A DNA stretch of 12,549 nucleotides from an uncultured Streptococcus sp. (GCA_916050055.1 CAJZJY010000015.1:1-12549); one strand, 5' to 3'; shown: positions 1 through 6,143, numbered from the stretch's first letter. The notes: a model not told the origin generated them from the sequence alone. Translations and numbers: made by a program.

Positions 1-1
1 G

Positions 2-32
2 AAAAAAAGTGGAGAAGAGGACCCTCTTCTCC
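2..32 (-). terminator. Intrinsic terminator of the lipoprotein pair
   Basis: A perfect 9-bp stem (positions 11-19 with 24-32, GGAGAAGAG/CTCTTCTCC) has a 4-nt loop. Reading on the minus strand it is followed by a run of seven T (A2-A8 on the plus strand). It lies about 20 nt past the stop of the 53-634 lipoprotein, as expected for a rho-independent terminator. Confidence 0.88.
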
Positions 33-52
33 CTATTTAATCTAGAATATTA

Positions 53-634
53 CTATTGTTTTTCTTTATAGCCACCCTTAAGGAGTGCCTCTTTAAATTC
101 AGAGTAGCCAAGAGTATTATCATCACGTAGATTTAAAGTCGGATATACTTCTTTTAATTTATTCATATCAAGTTTAGTGTAATCGAAAGAATAAGTAATC
201 GTGAAAACATCATCTTTGTAATCTGTTTTAATCTCAAATCCTTTACCGATAAAGTCTTTCAGTTTTTCTTCTGTTTTCGCACTAGATTTCTTAAGTGTTT
301 CTAAAGGATTCTCGCCTTCCATTTTTGAAACAATATAAGTAGTTACACTTTCCTGTTTTAATAAAACGTCATCTTTATAATATAACGTCATCACAGCTTT
401 TACAGCATCATCACTAGCTTCAAGAACTGTTTTTTTAGCATCTGCTGGCATGTCAGTTTTTGCTTGAGCAACAGTTGTAGGCGCAGCTGTCGTTGGAGTA
501 GCAGTTGTAGGCGCAGCTGTTGTTGTTTCTACTTTTGCTTGAGTAGTAGCAGTTGAGTCTTGTTTTTGTCCGCAACCTGCTAATACTAGACCAGCTGTAA
601 ATAGAAGTGCGAATGCTTTTGTTGTTTTGTTCAT
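53..634 (-). CDS. DUF1307/YehR-like lipoprotein with Thr/Ala/Pro linker
   Basis: This is a probable membrane-anchored lipoprotein of 193 residues. A signal peptide with lipobox LAGC (Cys21) is followed by a Thr/Ala/Pro-rich linker (about residues 25-60). The folded domain (about 65-193) carries the pattern VMTLYYKDDVLLKQ near residues 81-94 and ends in a GGYKEK-type tail, resembling the DUF1307 (YehR) family; the function of that family is unknown. The start at 634 is chosen over the longer frame to 676 because it begins a classic signal peptide and has GTGAGG 5-6 nt upstream. It lies downstream of a paralogous lipoprotein on the same strand. No convincing promoter is visible in the 74-nt gap, so it may depend on read-through past the hairpin at 667-697. 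The linker is much longer than in its neighbour. The family call is from memory of the conserved motif, not from a search. Confidence 0.8.
   Translation of the reverse strand: MNKTTKAFALLFTAGLVLAGCGQKQDSTATTQAKVETTTAAPTTATPTTAAPTTVAQAKTDMPADAKKTVLEASDDAVKAVMTLYYKDDVLLKQESVTTYIVSKMEGENPLETLKKSSAKTEEKLKDFIGKGFEIKTDYKDDVFTITYSFDYTKLDMNKLKEVYPTLNLRDDNTLGYSEFKEALLKGGYKEKQ
471..525 (-). repeat. 30-bp direct repeats encoding the lipoprotein linker
   Basis: Two 25-bp near-identical copies (471-495 and 501-525), sharing CAGTTGTAGGCGCAGCTGT, are offset by 30 bp. They encode the repeating Thr/Ala/Pro linker, so this segment could vary in length by slippage. Confidence 0.7.
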
Positions 635-666
635 GATTTTTACCTCACTTTTTGTTATGTATCGTA

Positions 667-697
667 AAACCGGCAAGAGAGATCTCTTTACCGGTCT
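667..697 (-). terminator. Hairpin between the two lipoprotein genes
   Basis: Inverted repeat: ACCGG pairs with CCGGT, and an inner AAGAG/CTCTT stem follows a small internal loop. On the minus strand it is followed by TTTT only. It sits 12 nt past the stop of the upstream lipoprotein. The short T tract suggests a leaky terminator, or a processing hairpin that sets the ratio of the two products. Confidence 0.5.
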
Positions 698-708
698 TCT
701 TTATTTAA

Positions 709-1152
709 TTATTTCTTTTCAGTATATCCAGCTTTTTCAATCAATTCTCTAGAAGCTTTGAAACTTACTGCATTACCATCTCCTGAGAAAGAGTCTGGGA
801 AAGCTTTTTGCAGATCTTTCAATTTAGCTACGGAATAGTCAATCGTTACAAGTTGAGTAATCACTCCGTCTTTCGATTCTAGAGTAGCAGTAATCCCTTT
901 GATTTTAGTGTATTCCTCATTCTCTTCTTTAAGTTGTTCCATTGCTTCGTCTTCAGAGATTGGTAACTCTGAAATAACGTATTTCGTTTCAGCAGATTGC
1001 TTCGTTACAACGTCTCCTTTATAGTAATAAGTTAATATTGAAGTATGCGGACCATTCTTTAGTTCGAATGCCGTAGATTCTTCTTTCGCACATCCTAATA
1101 GTACGAATAATGCTGTAAATAATACAGCGAATAATTTCATTGCTTTTTTCAT
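709..1152 (-). CDS. DUF1307/YehR-like lipoprotein
   Basis: This is a 147-residue lipoprotein. The signal peptide has a lipobox ending LLGC (Cys21), after which the mature chain goes almost directly into the conserved domain: SILTYYYKGDVVTKQ at about 38-52, KIKGI at 83-87, VTIDYS at 102-107, and a SGDGNAVSFK segment before the C-terminal helix. This matches the DUF1307 (YehR) pattern well; family function is unknown. The start at 1152 is preferred over 1161 because GAAAGGA then lies 8 nt upstream, while the longer start would overlap that site. A consensus promoter lies upstream (1186-1214). The next gene downstream (53-634) is a diverged paralogue, so the pair looks like an old tandem duplication. 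Confidence 0.87.
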   Translation of the reverse strand: MKKAMKLFAVLFTALFVLLGCAKEESTAFELKNGPHTSILTYYYKGDVVTKQSAETKYVISELPISEDEAMEQLKEENEEYTKIKGITATLESKDGVITQLVTIDYSVAKLKDLQKAFPDSFSGDGNAVSFKASRELIEKAGYTEKK

Positions 1153-1185
1153 GAAATACATCCTTTCAAGTTGTAATATATATAT

Positions 1186-1214
1186 ATTATAAATCTAATA
1201 ATTCTAATATGCAA
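1186..1214 (-). promoter_or_regulatory. SigA-type promoter of the lipoprotein pair
   Basis: On the minus strand TTGCAT (1209-1214) and a perfect TATAAT (1186-1191) are separated by exactly 17 nt. The predicted start is near 1179, leaving a leader of about 27 nt containing GAAAGGA before the ATG at 1152. Confidence 0.85.
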
Positions 1215-1262
1215 GCCTTTTTACAAAAATGGATTCTAATGAAGGTTGACAATTGCTAACAG

Positions 1263-1290
1263 TTTGATTTTAACAGCAATGTGCTATACT
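1263..1290 (+). promoter_or_regulatory. Extended -10 promoter of the M42 peptidase gene
   Basis: TGCTATACT (1282-1290) is an extended -10 element. TTTGAT (1263-1268) lies 16 nt upstream as a weak -35. A perfect TTGACA at 1246-1251 is 33 nt from this -10, too far to serve it, and could belong to a second start using a weaker -10 near 1269-1274. The promoter is divergent from the lipoprotein promoter. Confidence 0.65.
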
Positions 1291-1318
1291 AATCATACAT
1301 GGAAATGGAGGAAAAAGT

Positions 1319-2359
1319 ATGAATCAAACTGTAAACTTCTTGAAAGAACTTGTGGCAATTCCGTCACCAACTGGCTATACCAAAGATGTGCAAGACTATT
1401 TAATCGATGTCTTAAAAGATATGGGATATGAGCCAACGCGTACAGCAAAAGGACTAGTGGTTGTAACAGTACCTGGAGCAATGGATGAGAAACAGCGTGT
1501 GGTAACGGCACATATCGATACACTTGGTGCGATTGTTCGCGCAGTAAAACCAGATGGACGCTTAAAACTTGACCGTATTGGTGGGTTTGCTTGGAATATG
1601 ATAGAAGGAGAAAACTGTACGGTTCACGTTGCTAGCAATGGAACGACTGTTTCTGGAACGATTCTTTTACATCAAACAAGCGTACACGTATACCGTGAAG
1701 CGGGAACGGTGGAGCGCAGTCAAGATAATATGGAAGTTCGTTTGGATGCGAAAGTGACAAACGAAGCCGAAACGCGTGCATTAGGAATTGAAGTAGGGGA
1801 CTTTGTATCCTTTGATCCACGTTTTATCCTTACACCAACAGGATTCATCAAGAGCCGTTTCTTAGATGATAAAGTGAGTGCAGCGATTTTATTAACCTTA
1901 TTAAAGAAATACAAATCAGAAGGAATCACATTGCCAGTAACAACTCATTTCATGTTCAGTTGTATTGAAGAAACTGGAACGGGAGCCAACAGTAGCATTC
2001 CAGAAAAAGCGGTTGAATTTTTAGCCGTGGATATGGGTGCGATGGGGGATGACCAACAAACAGACGAATACACCGTTTCTGTCTGTGTGAAAGATGGTTC
2101 TGGGCCTTATAATTTTGATTTCCGTCAACATCTTGTGTCTCTATGTAAGGAGAAGAATATTCCATTTAAATTAGATATTTATCCTTATTATGGTAGTGAT
2201 GCCTCAGCAGCAATGCGAGCTGGAGCAGAAGTGAAACACGCCTTACTCGGTGCGGGAATTGAATCAAGCCACTCTTATGAAAGAACGCATCTTGATTCGG
2301 TTGAAGCAACGCAACAGTTAGTCGATGCTTATCTTTTAAGTTCATTAGTAGAAGCTTAA
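1319..2359 (+). CDS. M42-family metallo-aminopeptidase
   Basis: This 346-residue cytoplasmic protein belongs to the M42 (PepA/FrvX/YsdC-like) family of dinuclear-metal aminopeptidases, which form large tetrahedral assemblies and trim peptides. Visible landmarks: IPSPTGY (14-20); AHIDTLG with metal ligand His65; FLDDK with the bridging Asp at 183/184; the EETG pair at Glu217/Glu218, the catalytic base and a metal ligand; VDMG with Asp238; and ESSHSYERTH near 316-324 carrying the last metal His, probably 318. Length is normal for the family. The start is supported by TGGAGG seven nt upstream. It is a single-gene unit with its own promoter and a strong terminator. Substrate preference (glutamyl, leucyl or other) cannot be read from the sequence. 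A cellulase/endoglucanase annotation sometimes given to this family would be wrong. Confidence 0.92.
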   Translation: MNQTVNFLKELVAIPSPTGYTKDVQDYLIDVLKDMGYEPTRTAKGLVVVTVPGAMDEKQRVVTAHIDTLGAIVRAVKPDGRLKLDRIGGFAWNMIEGENCTVHVASNGTTVSGTILLHQTSVHVYREAGTVERSQDNMEVRLDAKVTNEAETRALGIEVGDFVSFDPRFILTPTGFIKSRFLDDKVSAAILLTLLKKYKSEGITLPVTTHFMFSCIEETGTGANSSIPEKAVEFLAVDMGAMGDDQQTDEYTVSVCVKDGSGPYNFDFRQHLVSLCKEKNIPFKLDIYPYYGSDASAAMRAGAEVKHALLGAGIESSHSYERTHLDSVEATQQLVDAYLLSSLVEA

Positions 2360-2364
2360 TATCG

Positions 2365-2399
2365 AGCCTTTCCAACAGTGTTTGGGAAGGCTTTTTTTT
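2365..2399 (+). terminator. Intrinsic terminator of the M42 gene
   Basis: An 11-bp stem (2365-2375 with 2382-2392, one T-G pair) and a 6-nt loop are followed by eight T. It starts 6 nt past the stop codon. Confidence 0.93.
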
Positions 2400-2426
2400 G
2401 GTTTGAAAAAATTTTGAAGAATTTTG

Positions 2427-2455
2427 TTGACAAGGGTTCTATCAAAGAGTATACT
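2427..2455 (+). promoter_or_regulatory. SigA-type promoter of the histidine-triad gene
   Basis: A perfect TTGACA (2427-2432), a 17-nt spacer and TATACT (2450-2455) predict a start near 2462. The leader of about 33 nt contains AGTGAGAG ahead of the ATG at 2495. This is near-consensus and should be strong unless repressed. Confidence 0.9.
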
Positions 2456-2457
2456 CT

Positions 2458-2478
2458 AAAACGTAAAGCTTACGATTT
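2458..2478 (+). promoter_or_regulatory. Zur-like operator at the transcription start
   Basis: Seen: a 21-nt imperfect inverted repeat, with core CGTAA-AGC-TTACG and outer AAA/TTT flanks, placed 2 nt after the -10 and covering the predicted start. Known: the Bacillus Zur box is AAATCGTAAT-N-ATTACGATTT, and this site matches it at 17 of 20 specified positions in the same 21-nt register. Inferred: a zinc-responsive Zur repressor bound here would block RNA polymerase, so the zinc-binding protein would be made when zinc is scarce. Streptococcal pht genes are instead controlled by AdcR at TTAAC(N)RGTTAA-type sites, and no such site is visible here. Confidence 0.68.
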
Positions 2479-2494
2479 AGAAAGTGAGAGAATT

Positions 2495-4738
2495 ATGAAC
2501 AAGAAAGAAAAGGTTATTTTAGGAGGGGCAGTTGCGCTAGGTTTGCTATTTGCATCAGGTGCCGTATTATCTCAGCAACAAGCCCAAACAACGGAGACAA
2601 CAACTGAGGAGACAACGATTGATGCTGAGCGTATGGCGAAATACGAACAGGCTGCCAAAGAAATTAAAGATAATAAACCAAAGACAATTGTTGGAGAAGT
2701 CTTTGAGAATGGTTATTTGAAAAAACACGGCGATCATTATCACTTTGTATATGGTGCGCCACCAGCAGATGCGATTTATGAACAGAAAAAACCAGGTGCG
2801 ACAACAAGTACAGTAGAAGACAATTACGTCTTCAATCCAAATGATATCGTGAGTGAAAATGAATTAGGATTTGTCGTTCGACACGGCGACCACTTTCACT
2901 TTATCTACCGTTCACAATTAGCAAACGCACAGACAGTGACTAGAGAAGTAGAAGACAATTACGTCTTCAATCCAAATGATATCGTCAGTGAAAATGAATT
3001 AGGATTTGTTGTTCGACACGGCGACCACTTCCATTTTATTTACCGTTCACAATTAGCAAACGCTCAGACCGTGACTAGAGAAGATGAAAACGGCAAGAAG
3101 AGAACGTGTAAATTATTACGCATCCCACATGGAGACCATTTCCACGATGTATTAGACTGTGGAGATGGTAGTGCTTCTTATACATTTGACGATGAACCAA
3201 CTTCAAGACCGTCGACTGGTGGCAACCACACAGGAGTCGCTAGTACAATCGGGACTGTGACACCATCAAGTCCAAGTACAGCAAGCACACAACCTGTAAC
3301 ACCTCCTGCAACAGATATTGCGACACCGCAAGCTGAGGGGTGGACATTACAATCGCCAGAGATTCAAAAATATTTAGACTACATTGTCTATGCTTACGGC
3401 GTAGAACGAGATACGATTAAGTTCGAGTCTGTAACAAATGACAAAGGCGAGTATGTCGGAAAAGTATTTGCCTTCCAAAACATGGAACAAGGGCAAGATA
3501 AGAACCATATTCATCCTTGGGTGATTCCATTGAAACGTTTTGAAGTGCCAAACTCTGACCCATCGATTCCTGCAGAAGTGAGACTTTCTCAGGAGATTGA
3601 TTTAATTGCAAGACGTATGGGGATTTCTCGTACAGCGATTCGTATTGTGAATGGACGCTTCGATATTCCGCACGGTGACCATAGTCACTCCATGAATATC
3701 GTCAACAAAGATGGTATCGAAGCCTATGAGAAAAATAAACTTCCAGTCATTGTGCCTCCATTTGTGGCAGGAGATGTGAATGTGAATGACGTTTTTGCCA
3801 AAATCGATGAAGTCAAAGCGCGTGCCAGTGAAAAATACAAAGATGATCCAGTGACATTCAACCGTATTTTAGTAGCCTTGAACGAATATAAAGAACAAGT
3901 GCAATTAAAAGGGAACTCAACAGAAGGATTCGTCAAAGGATTGGAACGCTTCGAGGCGCAAACGATTAATCACGAGACAGTCGCTGCAGAAGAAGTAAGT
4001 CCTGAAGAACAAAAGATGAACGCGACTCACGAAGAAACGGTTCGTATGGTTGGTGAGTTGAACTTACAAGACTACGGCGTAACGGCTGACGAGTTAAAAG
4101 ACTTAGCTTCAAAAGCGCGTGCATCCAATACAGAAGAGCAAGTGAACGCGATTCGTTCATTAGTACAAGCGTTACGTGATGCCAACGACCGTATTAGTAT
4201 TGAAGGAATGCGTTACTTATACTTCTTAACACAACACGTTTTAGACCAAGAATTACCTGCTACGCTTCGTGAAGAAGTGGCAAGCTTAATTAAGCGTTAT
4301 ATGGGTTCACGATTGAACTTTGCGACGACACCTGTTGAATCCCTCATTATCGAATCTTATCGTACAAAATTAGCGATTAAAGAATCTCATGCGAAATTCG
4401 ATGGAAAAGTCGATTCGACAATCGGAAAGAATCTGAAAGAAATTTTAACACCTGCTTCTGAGGAAGAACAAAGCATTTTTCAAGAGGCCAAAGACTTCGC
4501 TGAAATGGCGCTGGATGAATCGGATAAAGATAATAGCACTCCGAAGAGCTCTATCTTAGATGTGAAACCTTCAGAGGCAAAACCAGCCGAAGAGACTACA
4601 ACGACACAAAGCGAAACGACTGAAACGACAGAAAGTACGACCGCTTCTGTAGAAACAGCGGAAGAAACAACTGCAACAACAGAAACTGCAACAACAGAAA
4701 CTGCTACTACTGAAGAAGCGACAACTGTTGAACAATAG
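2495..4738 (+). CDS. Pneumococcal-type histidine-triad (Pht) surface protein
   Basis: This is a 747-residue exported protein of the Pht family, whose HxxHxH triads bind Zn and help scavenge it for the AdcA-type importer. Five triads are visible: HGDHYH 78-83, HGDHFH 130-135, 175-180 and 212-217, and HGDHSH 393-398, plus an HIH at 338-340. The N-terminus is a basic stretch and a hydrophobic segment (about 7-26). It has no lipobox Cys, unlike streptococcal Pht proteins, so it may be cleaved and secreted or remain as a signal anchor. Residues 31-41 and about 698-747 are Thr/Glu-rich; no LPXTG is present. The middle (about 430-670) is predicted helical and charged. The only cysteines are 205 and 222, flanking triad four. 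The start at 2495 is chosen because the longer frame begins inside the preceding terminator, and AGTGAGAG precedes this ATG. It is monocistronic, with a Zur-like site at its promoter. Confidence 0.88.
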   Translation: MNKKEKVILGGAVALGLLFASGAVLSQQQAQTTETTTEETTIDAERMAKYEQAAKEIKDNKPKTIVGEVFENGYLKKHGDHYHFVYGAPPADAIYEQKKPGATTSTVEDNYVFNPNDIVSENELGFVVRHGDHFHFIYRSQLANAQTVTREVEDNYVFNPNDIVSENELGFVVRHGDHFHFIYRSQLANAQTVTREDENGKKRTCKLLRIPHGDHFHDVLDCGDGSASYTFDDEPTSRPSTGGNHTGVASTIGTVTPSSPSTASTQPVTPPATDIATPQAEGWTLQSPEIQKYLDYIVYAYGVERDTIKFESVTNDKGEYVGKVFAFQNMEQGQDKNHIHPWVIPLKRFEVPNSDPSIPAEVRLSQEIDLIARRMGISRTAIRIVNGRFDIPHGDHSHSMNIVNKDGIEAYEKNKLPVIVPPFVAGDVNVNDVFAKIDEVKARASEKYKDDPVTFNRILVALNEYKEQVQLKGNSTEGFVKGLERFEAQTINHETVAAEEVSPEEQKMNATHEETVRMVGELNLQDYGVTADELKDLASKARASNTEEQVNAIRSLVQALRDANDRISIEGMRYLYFLTQHVLDQELPATLREEVASLIKRYMGSRLNFATTPVESLIIESYRTKLAIKESHAKFDGKVDSTIGKNLKEILTPASEEEQSIFQEAKDFAEMALDESDKDNSTPKSSILDVKPSEAKPAEETTTTQSETTETTESTTASVETAEETTATTETATTETATTEEATTVEQ
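2813..3082 (+). repeat. Tandem 135-bp duplication carrying triads two and three
   Basis: Two adjacent 135-bp units (2813-2947 and 2948-3082) encode identical 45-residue segments (107-151 and 152-196), from VEDNYVFNPN to TVTRE, each containing HGDHFH. I count seven nucleotide differences, all at third codon positions and all synonymous. Confidence 0.95.
4670..4714 (+). repeat. 15-bp tandem repeats in the Thr/Glu tail
   Basis: Two exact copies of ACTGCAACAACAGAA (4670-4684, 4685-4699) and a degenerate third encode TATTE-type units at the C-terminus of the histidine-triad protein. Such an in-frame array is prone to length change. Confidence 0.8.
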
Positions 4739-4746
4739 AACTTTTA

Positions 4747-4789
4747 AACACGTAACTCTTTAATAAAGAAGAGTTGCGTGTTTTTGTTT
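4747..4789 (+). terminator. Intrinsic terminator of the histidine-triad gene
   Basis: A 14-bp stem (4747-4760 with 4769-4782, one wobble pair) is closed by an 8-nt A-rich loop and runs into TTTTTGTTT, just after the stop at 4738. Confidence 0.92.
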
Positions 4790-4818
4790 CCTATGAATAG
4801 GTGGTTTAGCAGTATTTA

Positions 4819-4827
4819 TGGTATACT
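4819..4827 (+). promoter_or_regulatory. Extended -10 promoter of the corA-like gene
   Basis: TGGTATACT is an extended -10 element. No good -35 is found 16-18 nt upstream, so recognition would rely on the TGn extension. The predicted start is near 4834, followed by GAAGGAGGG (4845-4853) and the ATG at 4860. Confidence 0.65.
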
Positions 4828-4859
4828 AATACAGCATTCTAGTTGAAGGAGGGATTTAA

Positions 4860-5762
4860 ATGGCAGTCATGCAATTTGGCGGAAACAATACTTGGATTAA
4901 CATTAATTCAGATTTAATCAGTGAATATTCATCCATTTACGATACGTATGACATCGATGACGAAATGATTGAATACGCGCTTGATAAAAACGAACGCGCG
5001 CATATGGAGTATAATCGCCGAACGAAGACATTGGTGTTCATTTATAATGTCCTCAATATAACGCGTGAAGAAAATTATTACGATACGATTCCGTTGACGT
5101 TTATCGTACGGCAAAATCAAATCGTTACGATTTCCAATGCGCAAAATGAATATATTATTGATCAAATTCGTGAAGAGCTGGAAGAGAATATGCATTGGAG
5201 CGTATTTAATTTCTTATTGCATAGTTTATTTACAATTTCGGAAAACTATTTTCCAATTGTTGAGACATTAAATAAAGAACAACAAAAAATTAGTAAATTG
5301 CTTCGAAAGAAAACGACAAAGGATAATTTATTCCGTTTGTCCGACATGGAGATTGAGGGAATGTATTTAGTTTCAGCAACGAAGCAAAATGCGGTTGTAC
5401 TAGAGCAACTGAAGACGCAACAAGCCTTCAAGGAGCTCGATGATTCTGAAAGAGAGCAGTTGGAAGATAACATCATCGAAGCGAATCAATTAGTAGAGAT
5501 GACGGAGTTGCATCTTCAAATCTTGCATCAAATCGCAAACACGTATAACAATGTATTGAATAATAACTTGAACGACACGATGAAATTCTTAACGGGCATC
5601 TCGATTTTAATGACGATTCCGGATATTGTGACGGGATTCTTTGGGATGAATGTGCAGATTCCATTTACGGAGTTTAGACACGGCTGGGCGATCATTCTTT
5701 TGATTATCGCATTCGGTTGGATAGGCGTGTCGCAGATTATCAAGCGCATTATGAAAGATTAA
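4860..5762 (+). CDS. corA: CorA-family divalent-cation transporter
   Basis: This 300-residue protein belongs to the CorA/Mrs2/ZntB superfamily, pentameric channels moving Mg2+ and sometimes Co2+, Ni2+ or Zn2+. It has the family plan: a large soluble N-terminal domain (1-about 240) with a long helical region (about 130-240) rich in charged residues, then two C-terminal membrane segments (about 243-261 and 275-294). The signature GMN (262-264, in GFFGMNVQIPF) lies between them, and the protein ends in the basic tail KRIMKD. A GAAGGAGGG site supports the start. It is transcribed alone, between its own promoter and a hairpin terminator. The neighbour is a zinc-linked gene, but the sequence alone does not tell Mg2+ from other substrates, so the gene symbol marks the family rather than a proven orthologue. 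Confidence 0.9.
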   Translation: MAVMQFGGNNTWININSDLISEYSSIYDTYDIDDEMIEYALDKNERAHMEYNRRTKTLVFIYNVLNITREENYYDTIPLTFIVRQNQIVTISNAQNEYIIDQIREELEENMHWSVFNFLLHSLFTISENYFPIVETLNKEQQKISKLLRKKTTKDNLFRLSDMEIEGMYLVSATKQNAVVLEQLKTQQAFKELDDSEREQLEDNIIEANQLVEMTELHLQILHQIANTYNNVLNNNLNDTMKFLTGISILMTIPDIVTGFFGMNVQIPFTEFRHGWAIILLIIAFGWIGVSQIIKRIMKD

Positions 5763-5766
5763 CCAA

Positions 5767-5800
5767 AAACACCTTCCTACTTGATAGGAAGGTGTTTGTT
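5767..5800 (+). terminator. Terminator of corA (left end of the palindrome)
   Basis: A perfect 13-bp stem (5767-5779 with 5785-5797) with a 5-nt loop is followed by a T-rich GTTTGT stretch. It starts 5 nt past the corA stop and could also work on the minus strand, where the T tract is longer. Confidence 0.88.
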
Positions 5801-5856
5801 TGTGTGCTCGTAAAAGTGTTTCTTATGATGCTTCTGATGTGCTCTTTAATACAAAT

Positions 5857-6044
5857 AAATGATTACTTCGAATCCTTGCGGATTTGTTTATTGTAGCTGT
5901 AACGTTGCACCGGGCAAGCCTTGGTCTTGCGACTTTAAAGCCTCAAAACGGGCGTACGGAATAAATTCCTACGCCCGTTAATTCGTTTTAATGCTTTTCA
6001 CGTTACTGCTACAATAAAATCCACAAGATTCTCCGTAATCATTT
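5857..6044 (+). ncRNA. Candidate rod-shaped small RNA (6S-like plan)
   Basis: A TTTAAT at 5845-5850 would place a transcript start near 5857, exactly where the complementary arm begins, though its -35 is poor. The RNA would fold as a closing stem (5857-5904 with 6001-6044), a large asymmetric internal loop (42 nt on the 5' side, containing a GCAAG/CTTGC mini-hairpin, against 21 nt on the 3' side) and an apical hairpin (5947-5979). Its span of 188 nt and overall plan resemble 6S RNA, but I recognise no conserved 6S sequence. The hairpin before T6090-T6094 could end the transcript. Strand and expression are inferred. Confidence 0.33.
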
Positions 6045-6059
6045 GCTGGGTAAGCACGT

Positions 6060-6088
6060 AAAAAAACTACTTCCTATCCAGTAGGAGT
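6060..6088 (-). terminator. Terminator of rnhC (right end of the palindrome)
   Basis: On the minus strand ACTCCTA pairs with TAGGAAGT (one bulged base; plus positions 6069-6076 and 6082-6088, loop 6077-6081), followed by seven T (6060-6066). It lies about 56 nt past the rnhC stop. On the plus strand it ends in five T (6090-6094), so it may act both ways. Confidence 0.7.
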
Positions 6089-6143
6089 GTTTTTGGAAAT
6101 CTGAGAATAGGAGACCTATCTAACCTCGTTTGACGATGAGAGG

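Larger units (their letters stand above)
5763..6096. other. Long imperfect palindrome between convergent genes
   Basis: This 380-bp gap holds no convincing gene but is highly structured. Its outer ends are perfect complements (CCAAAAACAC at 5763-5772, GTGTTTTTGG at 6087-6096), each continuing into a related terminator-like hairpin. Inside, arms 5857-5904 and 6001-6044 are complementary over most of their length; the ends AAATGATTAC/GTAATCATTT pair perfectly, and the inner 15 nt pair with one mismatch. At the centre a 10-bp perfect stem (5947-5956 with 5970-5979) is extended by GGAAT/ATTCC. The arms are unequal in length between these blocks. It could be a structured RNA, a foldback or MITE-like element, or both. 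No target-site duplication was seen. Positions 6097-6143 hold only two small hairpins before the rnhC stop. Confidence 0.75.

Noticed and set aside
1246-1251. Perfect TTGACA as the -35 of the M42 gene
   Set aside because: It is 33 nt from the good TATACT; the -10 at the right distance (around 1269-1274) is weak. It is noted only as a possible second promoter.
1251-1280. TTGCT-N17-AGCAA as an operator before the M42 gene
   Set aside because: Only five base pairs with a long spacer; too weak to separate from chance.
1246-1431. 61-codon plus-strand frame overlapping the start of the M42 gene
   Set aside because: It starts at a TTG within the promoter, has no ribosome binding site, and overlaps a clear metallopeptidase frame.
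2378-2494. Longer start of the histidine-triad frame (39 extra residues)
   Set aside because: It begins within the M42 gene terminator and runs through the promoter and Zur-like site; it has no ribosome binding site. The ATG at 2495 starts a good export signal.
5119-5137. AAATCGTTACGATTT palindrome, similar to a Zur half-site pair
   Set aside because: It lies inside the corA coding region and lacks the correct spacing between half-sites, so it is probably chance codon composition.
5246-5749. Minus-strand open frames of 60-80 codons within corA
   Set aside because: They are antisense to a well-supported gene, without ribosome binding sites or recognisable protein features.
5763-6143. CRISPR array or insertion sequence in the gap between corA and rnhC
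   Set aside because: There are no regularly spaced direct repeats, no transposase frame and no target-site duplication; the structure is palindromic, not a repeat-spacer array.
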